From: Clostridiaceae bacterium
GTDB lineage: Bacteria; Bacillota; Clostridia; DSM-8532
NCBI GenBank assembly: GCA_012728095.1
Contig: JAAYFU010000022.1
Span: 1 to 33,349, forward strand
Direction: 5' to 3'
Length of the DNA: 33,349 bases
Shown here: positions 7,580-14,810 of the stretch, one piece after another
Layout of the letters: each line of letters starts with the position of its first letter
Position numbering within the stretch: position 1 is the stretch's first letter
Made by a program: the position numbers and the translations under genes
The notes under the pieces: generated by a model
What the model saw: the letters and a program-made list of their open reading frames with translations, nothing else
What the model was told of the DNA's origin: nothing
Databases searched by the model: none

Positions 7580-8695
7580 GTGCCCTTAAATGAGAATATA
7601 AGATACATATTAAAAAACAGTATGGGTGTAACTACTTGCATATGGTATAAAAACGGGCTTTTTATGAGTCTGTTGGATAAAGATAACAGATGGGGACCTC
7701 CTTTTTTATTGTCGGATACCGCAACCGGAGATTTTTCGGCTCTTCTTGAGACAGACGATGTAATAAGCACCTGTTACGTGGATTATGCCGGCAGACTTCT
7801 GTACATTAATTCCTGCGAAGAGAAAAAGGAGCCTAAGGTTTTACTGGAGAGCCGAATAGAAGGCTATTCGCCGTACAATGTCCGCCTTGTGGAGGCCGAT
7901 GGCTTAATACATGCTTTTTATATAATATCTCACAATCGGAAACAATTGCTGACATGCCAGAAGATAGAAGGTCCGGAAAGCATGATTCCCGAAGTTTTAG
8001 GCATTATCATCCGTGACGGACAGAGCTATGCGGTGGTCACCGACGATGTAAACATTCACATCTTTTTTCTTACGGATGTCCAGGGTATTAGTCTTTTGGT
8101 ACACAGAAAGCTTTCCGGCGGAAAAGCATCAAAACCGGTTACCACACCGTTTCCCTACAGCGCTTCACTGAGACTGCAATCGGTTATGGCTGATGATGGC
8201 CTGATATATATTCTTGCTTCCCCGGACAATGGACAGGATGTCAGTGTCATATATAAATTTGATCCCGTCCTGAATAAATTCTCCAAGGGTCTTGAAGTAT
8301 ATAACAGCTCTTCCGGGCAGGGAAGCGACAGCCTTATTTTAGTCAATAATATCCCATATGTTGTGCGTTCATTGAAGACATCCTTTATTCTTTCCAGAAT
8401 CAGCCGGGATATGAAAAGTGTAGCCGACGAGGTCAGAATTGAGATGACCGGACATGATATCGCCTTAAAGTGCAGATATCAATCAAACTACAAAAAGGAC
8501 AGGTTCTTTAAATGCGATCTTACACCTATGCTTTTCGGAAACGGATTAAATTTTCCTTTCAATATAAGGACACTCATGTCTCAGAAAAACGAGAACGAAG
8601 TCGAAGACTGCAAAGCTTTCAACGAACGCATTCAGGAACTGGAAGGCCGTATCGAATTTCTTGAAAACACCATTCGCGAAATTCTAAGACCATGA
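7580..8695 (+). CDS. unknown protein, beta-propeller-like with C-terminal coiled coil
   Basis: 371 residues, not a family I can name. From about 10 to 300 the sequence is a series of short beta-rich segments (GVTTCIWYKNGLFMSLLD, YVDYAGRLLYINS, LVEADGLIHAFYIIS, VMADDGLIYILASPD) spaced 45-55 residues apart, like blades of a propeller. The last 35 residues form a heptad-type helix (FNERIQELEGRIEFLENTIREIL) that should oligomerise. No signal peptide or membrane helix is seen. The start is GTG 7580, with AAGGGG nine bases before it; the ATG two bases earlier is out of frame and stops at once. A TATAAT at 7543-7548 and a TTGGTT-17-TAATAT pair at 7466-7494 are possible promoters. It is divergent from the Cys-rich gene. 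Confidence 0.72.
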   Translation: MPLNENIRYILKNSMGVTTCIWYKNGLFMSLLDKDNRWGPPFLLSDTATGDFSALLETDDVISTCYVDYAGRLLYINSCEEKKEPKVLLESRIEGYSPYNVRLVEADGLIHAFYIISHNRKQLLTCQKIEGPESMIPEVLGIIIRDGQSYAVVTDDVNIHIFFLTDVQGISLLVHRKLSGGKASKPVTTPFPYSASLRLQSVMADDGLIYILASPDNGQDVSVIYKFDPVLNKFSKGLEVYNSSSGQGSDSLILVNNIPYVVRSLKTSFILSRISRDMKSVADEVRIEMTGHDIALKCRYQSNYKKDRFFKCDLTPMLFGNGLNFPFNIRTLMSQKNENEVEDCKAFNERIQELEGRIEFLENTIREILRP

Positions 8696-8787
8696 CTTGG
8701 TTCTTGAAGCCTTTTCGACAGTATGTTAGCATATAATATAGAATTCGATCCATGACTCATGACTATGTTAATACGGGGAGACAGAAT

Positions 8788-9789
8788 ATGAGGGGTTTAT
8801 TCTATATTATTGCTATAATAATCTTTATTTTTTTTTCGGCATATTTTTTTATTTTGATTTCTAACATAAAAAGTGTTAAATGGTATAATGAGCCTTCCCA
8901 GGAGGGAAAGTTCGCATCCGGCGAAGGCAGGAAGATATATTACAGAACCAAGGGGAAAAGTGGTCCCGTTGTTGTGATTATAAACTCGATCGGGAGTTCA
9001 CAAGCCGAATGGTGGTCCATTCAAAACGAGGTTGCTCAAAAATGCAGGGTTATAACTTTTGACAGGCCGGGTTACGGATGGAGCGCCTCCGAAAGCGAGA
9101 ACTTAACAGCATCAGGTTTTGCTGAAGAACTAGATATGATCCTTAAGTTTGAAAAAATACGAAAACCGATATATATTGTGGCCAATGGTACCGGAATACT
9201 CTATGCAATATATTATTGCGTCACACACCCTACAAAGGTATTGGGAGCATTATTTACCAACCCTTTTCCTTTGCGATATTCGGAATGGATGGATGCCATT
9301 AAGGACATTGACGAATGTCCGGATATGACAGAAACAGCCAGGAAAATGCGGTATAAAGCATCTAAAGGAATATACCGGTTGATGTCGCCCTTCAGGGGAT
9401 ACAGACTGGATCATCGGTACAAACGGTATATTATCGAGCATTATTCCAGAACTGAACATTATGATTTAATGCAAAAAGAGTTATCTCAACTGGAAAGTAT
9501 TAATGTTGAGGTAGAGTCTGCCGGCAGATTCCCCTCCATTCCCCTCAAGGTTTTATATCCCGCAGGAGAACCACTTATACGTGATTATATCAGAAAAGGC
9601 GTCAACGAGTATTCGGCTCGTCAGCTAGGCAGAGCTTACCATGAGCTGTCGACGGATGTAATGGCTCTTTCTCCGCATTCTTCATCCATTGAAGTTGAAG
9701 GGGCCGGAGAATATATCCATCTCGGCAAACCGAAAATTGTTATAGAAGAAATATTAAGCCTGGTGTCAAAAACGCATAAAAAGGCATAA
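8788..9789 (+). CDS. membrane-anchored alpha/beta-hydrolase fold protein, catalytic residues apparently lost
   Basis: 333 residues from ATG 8788, which follows GGGGAG by 7 bases; an upstream ATG at 8752 has no site. One N-terminal membrane helix (about 4-26) anchors a hydrolase-fold domain: VVVIINSIGSS (oxyanion region, about 61-71), DRPGYGWS (92-99), a helical cap, and the C-terminal GAGEYIHLGKP (305-315). The family norm is G-x-S-x-G at the elbow and GAGH at the end. Here the elbow reads VANGTG (131-136), with Gly at the nucleophile position, and GAGH is GAGE, with Glu308 in place of the catalytic His. I infer a non-catalytic or altered protein. The surrounding fold is well preserved and the frame is intact, so it is probably under selection. 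A perfect TATAAT lies at 8732-8737. Confidence 0.82.
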   Translation: MRGLFYIIAIIIFIFFSAYFFILISNIKSVKWYNEPSQEGKFASGEGRKIYYRTKGKSGPVVVIINSIGSSQAEWWSIQNEVAQKCRVITFDRPGYGWSASESENLTASGFAEELDMILKFEKIRKPIYIVANGTGILYAIYYCVTHPTKVLGALFTNPFPLRYSEWMDAIKDIDECPDMTETARKMRYKASKGIYRLMSPFRGYRLDHRYKRYIIEHYSRTEHYDLMQKELSQLESINVEVESAGRFPSIPLKVLYPAGEPLIRDYIRKGVNEYSARQLGRAYHELSTDVMALSPHSSSIEVEGAGEYIHLGKPKIVIEEILSLVSKTHKKA

Positions 9790-9815
9790 TAAAAGGCTGT
9801 TCTTTCGAACAGCCC
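9787..9815 (-). terminator. Rho-independent terminator of the non-coding RNA gene
   Basis: Minus-strand stem GGCTGTTC/GAACAGCC (9795-9802 with 9807-9814), 4-base loop, then TTTTATTAT. The T-rich side exists only on the minus strand, so it serves the RNA gene rather than the plus-strand hydrolase gene, whose stop codon it touches. Confidence 0.75.
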
Positions 9816-10029
9816 ATCCCAAAATGCCGTTCGCCCATTTTTGACACCTGGCACTCACCAGGTGGGTGTCCTGTTGTATATTTCATATTTCCACCGCCGT
9901 TGCAAATGACTTGAGCCATTTGTCGGAATTAGCTTGTGGCCTATACTACGTATACAAACAATCGGACTCCCATGTCACATATAGCAGGTTCAAAATAAAG
10001 GCATCACGCACATTTCAGGAATATTTCGT
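9795..10029 (-). ncRNA. ssrS: candidate 6S RNA
   Basis: This protein-free gap holds a complete small RNA gene on the minus strand: a strong promoter at 10036-10064, predicted start near A10029, and a terminator at 9787-9815, giving about 235 nt. The 5' segment TCCTGAAATG (10020-10011) pairs fully with CATTTTGGGA near the 3' end (9826-9817), ten pairs with two G-U. Inside lie CTTTATTTTGAACC on the 5' side (10000-9987), a hairpin CAAATGGC/GTCATTTG, and a 3'-side hairpin with CACCTGG/CCAGGTG. TTTTGA (9995-9990) can also pair with TCAAAA (9844-9839), in competition with that hairpin. A closed rod with an internal bubble and a 3'-side switching hairpin is the known plan of 6S RNA, which binds the sigma-A polymerase. 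Another structured sRNA remains possible. Nothing is seen between 10065 and 10120. Confidence 0.6.
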
Positions 10030-10035
10030 AATTTT

Positions 10036-10064
10036 ATTATAGCATAGATTCTAAAGTGGCTCAA
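10036..10064 (-). promoter_or_regulatory. strong sigma-A-type promoter of the non-coding RNA
   Basis: Minus-strand TTGAGC (10059-10064), exact 17-base spacer and perfect TATAAT (10036-10041), preceded by TGC (10042-10044), an extended -10. It lies between two convergent protein genes and points away from both starts, so it can only serve an RNA gene ending near 9788. Confidence 0.75.
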
Positions 10065-10120
10065 TATGAACTAATTATCATATGCTGCAATTTTTTCCAT
10101 ACATATTATACAAAGTTTCT

Positions 10121-10666
10121 TTATTTCATTTCAGTTAAATTCCTCCAATACTGCCGTGGCAGAAACCGCTTTTGCAGCCCGGGATTTTTCCTGTCTTCTA
10201 TGGATATTGCTTTAAAATAGTTCTTCCACAATTCTTCGAAAACTACATCCTTATCGTGGTCTGTATTGATCTTAATATCCTCGTTAATAAAGATAACCTG
10301 ATTTGTGTCAAACAATGCAAAAATATTTCGTTTTGCATCGTGAATAATCCATGGCTGGTCGGAAAACCTGTTTTTAAAATGCTCCGCAATTAGCATTGTT
10401 ATATTGTAATCAGGTTCAATCCGAGCATAGTATAAGCCGTTTGCGAGTTTTTTAAACCTGAGAATACCCAGAAATCTGTGGGCTTCCAAAGAAACCTTGC
10501 CAGCAAGGTCGTTAACCAAAGAAACATCCGGATTTTGCAAATAAGATAATACCTGGGAACCAAGTTTCAACCCAATTTTCATATATTTGTACAAAGCCGT
10601 GCCTATTTCGCTGTATTCGCTGAGCCAGGCCTTATACATGGAAAAAACAGGGATATTCTTAAGCAT
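10121..10666 (-). pseudogene. DUF4130/TIGR03915 protein, N-terminally truncated
   Basis: The 181 residues match the C-terminal three quarters of the DUF4130 family (TIGR03915, putative DNA repair protein that normally accompanies a radical SAM partner, TIGR03916). Diagnostic stretches are EAHRFLGILRF, YYARIEPDYNI, HFKNRFSDQPWIIHD and the ending NPGLQKRFLPRQYW. Full-length members are about 245 residues and start with a strand like YIYDGSFEGLL; the first 60-70 residues are missing here. The apparent ATG at 10666 overlaps the ltaE stop (TGATG) and has no ribosome binding site; a TTG at 10669 is also possible. The bases upstream are the intact end of ltaE, so a deletion joined the two. No TIGR03916 partner is nearby. 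It is either a pseudogene or a short, coupled variant. Confidence 0.7.
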
Positions 10667-11694
10667 CAATTTGACAGAAACGTATTTAGTGCTTCGGCGA
10701 CCTTTTCCACTTCCGCCCTGCCGATGTAATAATGAGTTACAAGCCGCAGTTTGCCGTTTTCAGGAGGATTTATGAGTATCCCTTCTTTTTTCAGGGCTTC
10801 TGTAAGACCGGACGAATCTATGGCTTTGTTTATTTTCATAAATACCATGTTTATATGGACATCTTCAGGATGGACTTCCACACCGGGAATGGTTTTGATA
10901 AGTTCAGCAAGATAAAGAGCGTTCTCCCTGTCCTCAGACAGTCTTTTCGTCATTTTTTCAAGGGCTGTGATCCCCGCCTGCGCTATAATGCCAACCTGTC
11001 TCATTCCGCCGCCCAGAATTTTACGTTTTCTCCTGGCTGCGTCGATAAATTCTTTTGTTCCGGTTAGAATTGAACCGATAGGAGCGCATAATCCTTTTGA
11101 CAGGCAAAACATGACCGAGTCGGCATACCTTGCGATTTCACTTGCTTCCACTTTTAGGTATGAAGCCGCATTGAAAATCCGGGCTCCATCCAGGTGTACG
11201 GGAATATGATTCTCTTTTGCTATTGTATACAGTTCCTGCATATAGGAAAGAGGATGAACCACACCGGTTGAATGGGCGTTTTCGATACAAATCACTCCGG
11301 TCCTGGGTTCATGGATATCCTGGCCGAACCGGATTGTTCTTCTGAGTCTATCCAAATCCACCATACCTTTTTCGGAAGGAAGACATCTGAGATTTCCGCC
11401 CGATATTATGGCAACGGCTCCGGTTTCATGAACGACAATATGATTGTCTTCCGGTATTATAACTTCGTCTCCCCGGTTGATATGGGTGAAAATGGCCAAC
11501 TGGTTCCCCATCGTGCCGGTAGGCACAAATAATGCCGCTTCCTTATTTAAAATCTGCGCAGCCATTTTTTCCAGGCGGTTTACCGTAGGGTCATCCCCGT
11601 ATACATCATCGCCTACCTCGGCATCCATCATTGCCTTTCGCATTTCTTCGGTAGGCCAGGTTACAGTATCGCTTCTTAAATCAATGTACTTCAT
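10666..11694 (-). CDS. ltaE: low-specificity L-threonine aldolase
   Basis: A 342-residue PLP enzyme of the beta-eliminating lyase/threonine aldolase family, which splits L-threonine or L-allo-threonine into glycine and acetaldehyde. Key features are IDLRSDTVTWPTEEMRKAM at the N-terminus, PTGTMGNQ (58-65), His90 in the ring-stacking region, HLDGAR (167-172) with the Asp that contacts the pyridine nitrogen, and LSKGLCAPIGS with the Schiff-base Lys200. I start at ATG 11694 because GGAGGG stands 4-5 bases before it; the longer frame from 11730 has no such site. It overlaps the end of the HAD gene by 14 bases. The C-terminus is complete and its stop overlaps the DUF4130 remnant. Confidence 0.93.
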   Translation of the reverse strand: MKYIDLRSDTVTWPTEEMRKAMMDAEVGDDVYGDDPTVNRLEKMAAQILNKEAALFVPTGTMGNQLAIFTHINRGDEVIIPEDNHIVVHETGAVAIISGGNLRCLPSEKGMVDLDRLRRTIRFGQDIHEPRTGVICIENAHSTGVVHPLSYMQELYTIAKENHIPVHLDGARIFNAASYLKVEASEIARYADSVMFCLSKGLCAPIGSILTGTKEFIDAARRKRKILGGGMRQVGIIAQAGITALEKMTKRLSEDRENALYLAELIKTIPGVEVHPEDVHINMVFMKINKAIDSSGLTEALKKEGILINPPENGKLRLVTHYYIGRAEVEKVAEALNTFLSN

Positions 11695-12361
11695 TTTTCC
11701 CTCCGTAAAAACACTTCTGCAAATGAACAAAATTCTCGGCTAATTCGGCCAGATTTCTGAAAACAGGGGCACCTGTGGCTTTAAGCCTTTTCTCGCTGCA
11801 ATGACCATTGGAAACCAGGCAGCAACGCATCCCCGCCTCCTTTGCCACCTCATAATCATGAATGGTATCTCCTATAAAAAGCATCTCATGAGGATGACAT
11901 TCCACCATTTTTACAAGCTTTTCTGCAAGCCGGGTCTTGCTGTCTCCCCTGTTGTTGTCCTGTCCCAGGATATTAACGAAATATGGCATTATTCCGTAAC
12001 TTTCAATCTGTTTAATAAGGACCCCGATATCGGAAGCTGACACAATATGCTGTTTCAAACCTTTATTCTTAAACAGTTCAAGAACAGTCACAGCATCCTC
12101 ATGAAGGGATATCATATGAGAATTGTTTAAATAATTGGCCATGTATTCATCACAAACATCCTGATAGGTTTCTTTGCTGAAATCCAGACCCGCCTCAATA
12201 TATACATTAATAACCGGGTACACGATTTTATCCCTGTAAACGTCAAGTGAAAAAGAGCCGAGATTTCTTTTTTCAAATAAATCACTGGCAGCCTTACAAC
12301 TGGCTTCCGCGTCATTCAAAAGGGTACCGTTCCAATCCCATACAATATGCTTAAAATTCAT
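11681..12361 (-). CDS. HAD-superfamily hydrolase, phosphoglycolate phosphatase-like
   Basis: 226 residues with the HAD order of motifs: motif I VWDWNGTLLND (nucleophile Asp9), motif II HIVSASD near 112, a Lys region near 140, and motif IV LFIGDTIHDYEVAKEAGM near 175. The helical C1 cap between motifs I and II is of the phosphoglycolate phosphatase/beta-phosphoglucomutase type. The residue two after the nucleophile is Asn11 instead of the usual Asp general acid/base; this DWNGT variant recurs in a HAD subgroup of anaerobes, so it is a subfamily trait, but it leaves the substrate uncertain. GGCGGAG precedes the ATG. The gene is first in the operon behind the promoter at 12400-12428. Confidence 0.87.
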   Translation of the reverse strand: MNFKHIVWDWNGTLLNDAEASCKAASDLFEKRNLGSFSLDVYRDKIVYPVINVYIEAGLDFSKETYQDVCDEYMANYLNNSHMISLHEDAVTVLELFKNKGLKQHIVSASDIGVLIKQIESYGIMPYFVNILGQDNNRGDSKTRLAEKLVKMVECHPHEMLFIGDTIHDYEVAKEAGMRCCLVSNGHCSEKRLKATGAPVFRNLAELAENFVHLQKCFYGGKNEVH

Positions 12362-12399
12362 TTTACTCCGCCTTTCAAGCCTTTAACCGTCTTCTATTG

Positions 12400-12428
12400 A
12401 TAATATCGCTTCACAATTGAAATGTCAA
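12400..12428 (-). promoter_or_regulatory. sigma-A-type promoter of the HAD-ltaE operon
   Basis: Minus-strand TTGACA (12423-12428, perfect), 17-base spacer, TATTAT (12400-12405). It lies 39 bases before the HAD start codon and is the best consensus match in the window. It is divergent from the universal stress protein gene. Confidence 0.72.
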
Positions 12429-12466
12429 AATATCAGTTCCGAATTAAAGACTTTTTCACGGTTATC

Positions 12467-12475
12467 TGGTATAAT
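12467..12475 (+). promoter_or_regulatory. extended -10 promoter of the universal stress protein gene
   Basis: TGG followed by perfect TATAAT (12470-12475) on the plus strand, 45 bases before the start codon. No good -35 is seen at 16-18 bases, as is allowed for extended -10 promoters. Confidence 0.5.
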
Positions 12476-12520
12476 ACAGACAGATAGTTAAATTAATTTT
12501 CAATTTATATATTTTCGGGG

Positions 12521-12925
12521 ATGGTAAACTTGGTTGCTTATGACTCCATATTGGTCTGTGTCACTCGTCAGAAGGCATGTGAACGGCTTATTAAAGCCGC
12601 TGCCAAACTTAAGAAAAAAGACGGCGAGCTTTTCGTTATTCATGTAACAAAAGAGAACTGGAATTTTGTAGATAACTCAAAAGACGGCGAGGCAATGGAA
12701 TACCTCTTTTCTCTGGCTAAATCTTATGGTGCGGACCTTACAATTCTCAATTCTGATAAAATACCCGAAACTATTGCTCAATTCGCAGAACATTACGGAG
12801 TTGACCTAATTGTGTTGGGTCAGAGTCCGGACGGTTCCAAGGGCGCTTTTCAAAGCAGGCTGGAATCACTGCTGAGTAATACTGACACAAAGATTATAGT
12901 TATTCCGAATACTGATGCAATATAA
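12521..12925 (+). CDS. universal stress protein (UspA) family
   Basis: About 134 residues with a single Usp-type Rossmann domain: first strand SILVCVTRQKACERLIKAAA, second strand ELFVIHVTKENW, then ADLTILNS, IAQFAEHYGVDLIVLGQS and the closing strand TKIIVIPN. The ATP-loop pattern G-2x-G-9x-G(S/T) is degenerate (GQSPDGSKGAFQSRLES), so nucleotide binding is doubtful. A GGGG directly abuts the ATG at 12521, which is too close; the TTG at 12530 (residue 4) has better spacing and may be the true start. Its stop is only 5 bases from the convergent rsmI stop and no terminator lies between them. The role is unknown beyond the family. Confidence 0.82.
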   Translation: MVNLVAYDSILVCVTRQKACERLIKAAAKLKKKDGELFVIHVTKENWNFVDNSKDGEAMEYLFSLAKSYGADLTILNSDKIPETIAQFAEHYGVDLIVLGQSPDGSKGAFQSRLESLLSNTDTKIIVIPNTDAI

Positions 12926-12930
12926 ATTAA

Positions 12931-13776
12931 TCAACTGTTTAACAGTCTGTATATATCACGTTTTGTAAGCCCCCTGTCCCTTGCAGCAAGCTTCATTGCG
13001 TCCATACGTTCATATCCCAGGTTCATGTAATGCTTTACATGATCCTCGACAGATAAACATAAAAGATCAGGCTTCGGGTTATCCGGAGCATTTTTTTTCG
13101 AACCTTCCACCACTATCACAAATTCGCCTTTGGGTTCAACTTCTGAAAAATGCGCTATGGCATCGCTTACTTTGCCCCTTATGGCTTCCTCATGAACCTT
13201 GGTGAGTTCTCTTAATACACTGCAGCGCCTGTCGCCGAAAACCGTTAAGATATCCTCCAATGTTTTCCGAACCCTGTGGGGACCTTCATAAAATATTATT
13301 GTTCTCTCTTCATATTTTATTGATTCAAGAAATTTAATCCTGTCATTACGTTTTTGGGGCAGGAAGCCTTCGAAAGCAAACCTTCCTGTGGGAAGTGCCG
13401 ACAGTACCAATGCGGTTAATGAGGCAGAACAGCCGGGTACGGCAGTTACTGTGATTCCCTGTGATACGGCAAGGACTACAAGTTCTTCTCCCGGATCCGA
13501 TATTCCCGGCATTCCGGCATCACTTACAAGCGCAATATTTTGTCCGTTTTTAAGTTTATTCACCAATTCTTCGGCCCGTGAGATGCGATTGTTATCATGA
13601 TAGCTGATTAGAGGCTTTTTAATTCCAAGATGATTTAATAGCCGCAGCGAGTGCCTGGTATCTTCCGCAGCAATCAAATCCACCTCTGACAGGATTCTTA
13701 CAGCCCTGTAAGTTATATCTTCAAGATTCCCTATTGGTGTTGCTACCAGATACAAGGTACCGTATTTTTCAGCCAT
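12931..13776 (-). CDS. rsmI: 16S rRNA (cytidine1402-2'-O)-methyltransferase
   Basis: A 281-residue RsmI of standard length. It methylates the 2'-O of C1402 in 16S rRNA with SAM. Hallmarks are LVATPIGNLEDITYRA near the N-terminus, the EDTRHSLRLLNHLGI segment, the SAM-pocket stretch ALVSDAGMPGISDPGEELV, GCSASLTALVLSALPTGRFAFEGFLP and the EGPHRVRKTLEDI motif. The C-terminal small domain ends in GLTKRDIYRLL. A GAGGA-type site precedes the ATG. Upstream lies a small inverted-repeat element that separates it from the fumarase gene; downstream it converges with the stress protein gene. Confidence 0.96.
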   Translation of the reverse strand: MAEKYGTLYLVATPIGNLEDITYRAVRILSEVDLIAAEDTRHSLRLLNHLGIKKPLISYHDNNRISRAEELVNKLKNGQNIALVSDAGMPGISDPGEELVVLAVSQGITVTAVPGCSASLTALVLSALPTGRFAFEGFLPQKRNDRIKFLESIKYEERTIIFYEGPHRVRKTLEDILTVFGDRRCSVLRELTKVHEEAIRGKVSDAIAHFSEVEPKGEFVIVVEGSKKNAPDNPKPDLLCLSVEDHVKHYMNLGYERMDAMKLAARDRGLTKRDIYRLLNS

Positions 13777-13809
13777 TTTATCATCCTCGATATTTTCATT
13801 GATATTTTT

Positions 13810-13921
13810 GCGGGTGCAAGATTCTCAACTCGAACATAAAGATTCTTCGCTTCGCTCAGAATGACACCACCAATTACTCCTAAGCATATCGGCTTATCTC
13901 AATGAGAAACCTTGCAACCGC
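13810..13921. repeat. 112-bp element with imperfect terminal inverted repeats (MITE-like)
   Basis: The left end GCGGGTGCAAGATTCTC (13810-13826) is an imperfect inverted copy of the right end GAGAAACCTTGCAACCGC (13904-13921), about 15 of 18 positions. Between them lies GATTCTTCGCTTCGCTCAGA followed by ATGACA (13841-13866), a stretch I recall as widely dispersed in bacterial genomes. It encodes no protein. Size, ends and location in a gene gap fit a small non-autonomous element or REP-like repeat. Copies elsewhere cannot be checked from this window. Confidence 0.55.
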
Positions 13922-13953
13922 CTGAAATATAACCTATATGTCCGTCCCTATGG

Positions 13954-14796
13954 CTATAGCGTAATCGACTTATGCCTTGTTACATGGCATCCGATATTTA
14001 CCGCTACCGGCAAGCCGGCTATATGAGTCGGGTACACTTCTATGTTGACACCAAGCGCCGTAATCCTTCCTCCCAGGCCGGCAGGACCAATACCCAGGTT
14101 ATTTATGGAGCTCAGCAGCTCTTCTTCCAGGTCCTTGTAGTAAGGGTCGGGATTGCTTTGGTCTATGGGGCGCATCAAGGCTTTCTTTGCCAAGAGCGCC
14201 GCCTTATCCATGCTTCCTCCGATTCCGACGCCCACAATAATCGGGGGGCAGGGATTCGGCCCAGCCTGGCTTACCGTATCAATTACGAATTTCTTAACCC
14301 CTTCCACTCCTTCGGATGGCTTAAGCATTTTTATCGCACTCATATTTTCACTGCCGAAGCCTTTGGGAACCACATGCAATGTAAGCCTGTCTCCCTCCAC
14401 AATATTATAATAGATAATAGCGGGGGTATTATCTCCGGTATTTTTTCTTCTCAAAGGGTCTTCAACCACAGAGTTTCTCAGATATCCTTTTTTGTATCCC
14501 TGCCTTACTCCCTGGTTTATGGCTTCTTCCAGGCTGCCGCCGACTATATGAGCCTCCTGGCCCAGTTCAACAAAAATAATAACCATTCCTGTATCCTGAC
14601 AAATTGCCAGTCCGTCGCTGGCCGCTATATCGGCATTTTTTATCAGGCTCTGAAGAATGGAGCGTCCTGTCTCGGATTCCTCGATTTTTTCAGCTTTTTC
14701 AAGCGCTTCCCTTATATCCCGGTTCAGAAACAGATTTGATTCTATACATAATCTCTCCACAGCCTCCGTAATATTTGATACGTGTATGGTTCTCAC
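13954..14796 (-). CDS. fumA: class I fumarate hydratase, alpha subunit
   Basis: 280 residues, matching the alpha subunit of two-subunit class I fumarase (or the related L(+)-tartrate dehydratase). It carries the [4Fe-4S] cluster that adds or removes water on fumarate/malate. The three cluster Cys are visible: C66 in GLAICQDTG, C183 in NPCPPI and C270 in NIGCH. Also typical are PLRRKNTGDNTPA and KGFGSENMSA. The start is GTG 14796, with GGAGGG six bases before it. It begins 14 bases after the radical SAM gene. The beta subunit gene normally follows directly; here only the inverted-repeat element and rsmI follow. Fumarase and tartrate dehydratase cannot be told apart here. Confidence 0.9.
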   Translation of the reverse strand: MRTIHVSNITEAVERLCIESNLFLNRDIREALEKAEKIEESETGRSILQSLIKNADIAASDGLAICQDTGMVIIFVELGQEAHIVGGSLEEAINQGVRQGYKKGYLRNSVVEDPLRRKNTGDNTPAIIYYNIVEGDRLTLHVVPKGFGSENMSAIKMLKPSEGVEGVKKFVIDTVSQAGPNPCPPIIVGVGIGGSMDKAALLAKKALMRPIDQSNPDPYYKDLEEELLSSINNLGIGPAGLGGRITALGVNIEVYPTHIAGLPVAVNIGCHVTRHKSITL

Positions 14797-14810
14797 CGCA
14801 ATCCCTCCAA

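Noticed and set aside
7558..7593. Small peptide frame starting ATG 7558 upstream of the propeller gene
   Set aside because: Only 11 codons; the AAGGAG at 7523-7528 is too far away, so it is not a credible leader peptide.
8709..8738. CATATAATA at 8730-8738 as a sigma-K/E promoter for the hydrolase gene
   Set aside because: The -10 pattern fits, but no suitable -35 element lies at the required distance, and it also reads as a plain TATAAT.
9843..9868. CACCTGG/CCAGGTG hairpin as a stand-alone REP repeat
   Set aside because: It falls inside the candidate RNA gene between a promoter and a terminator on the same strand, so it is better read as part of that RNA fold.
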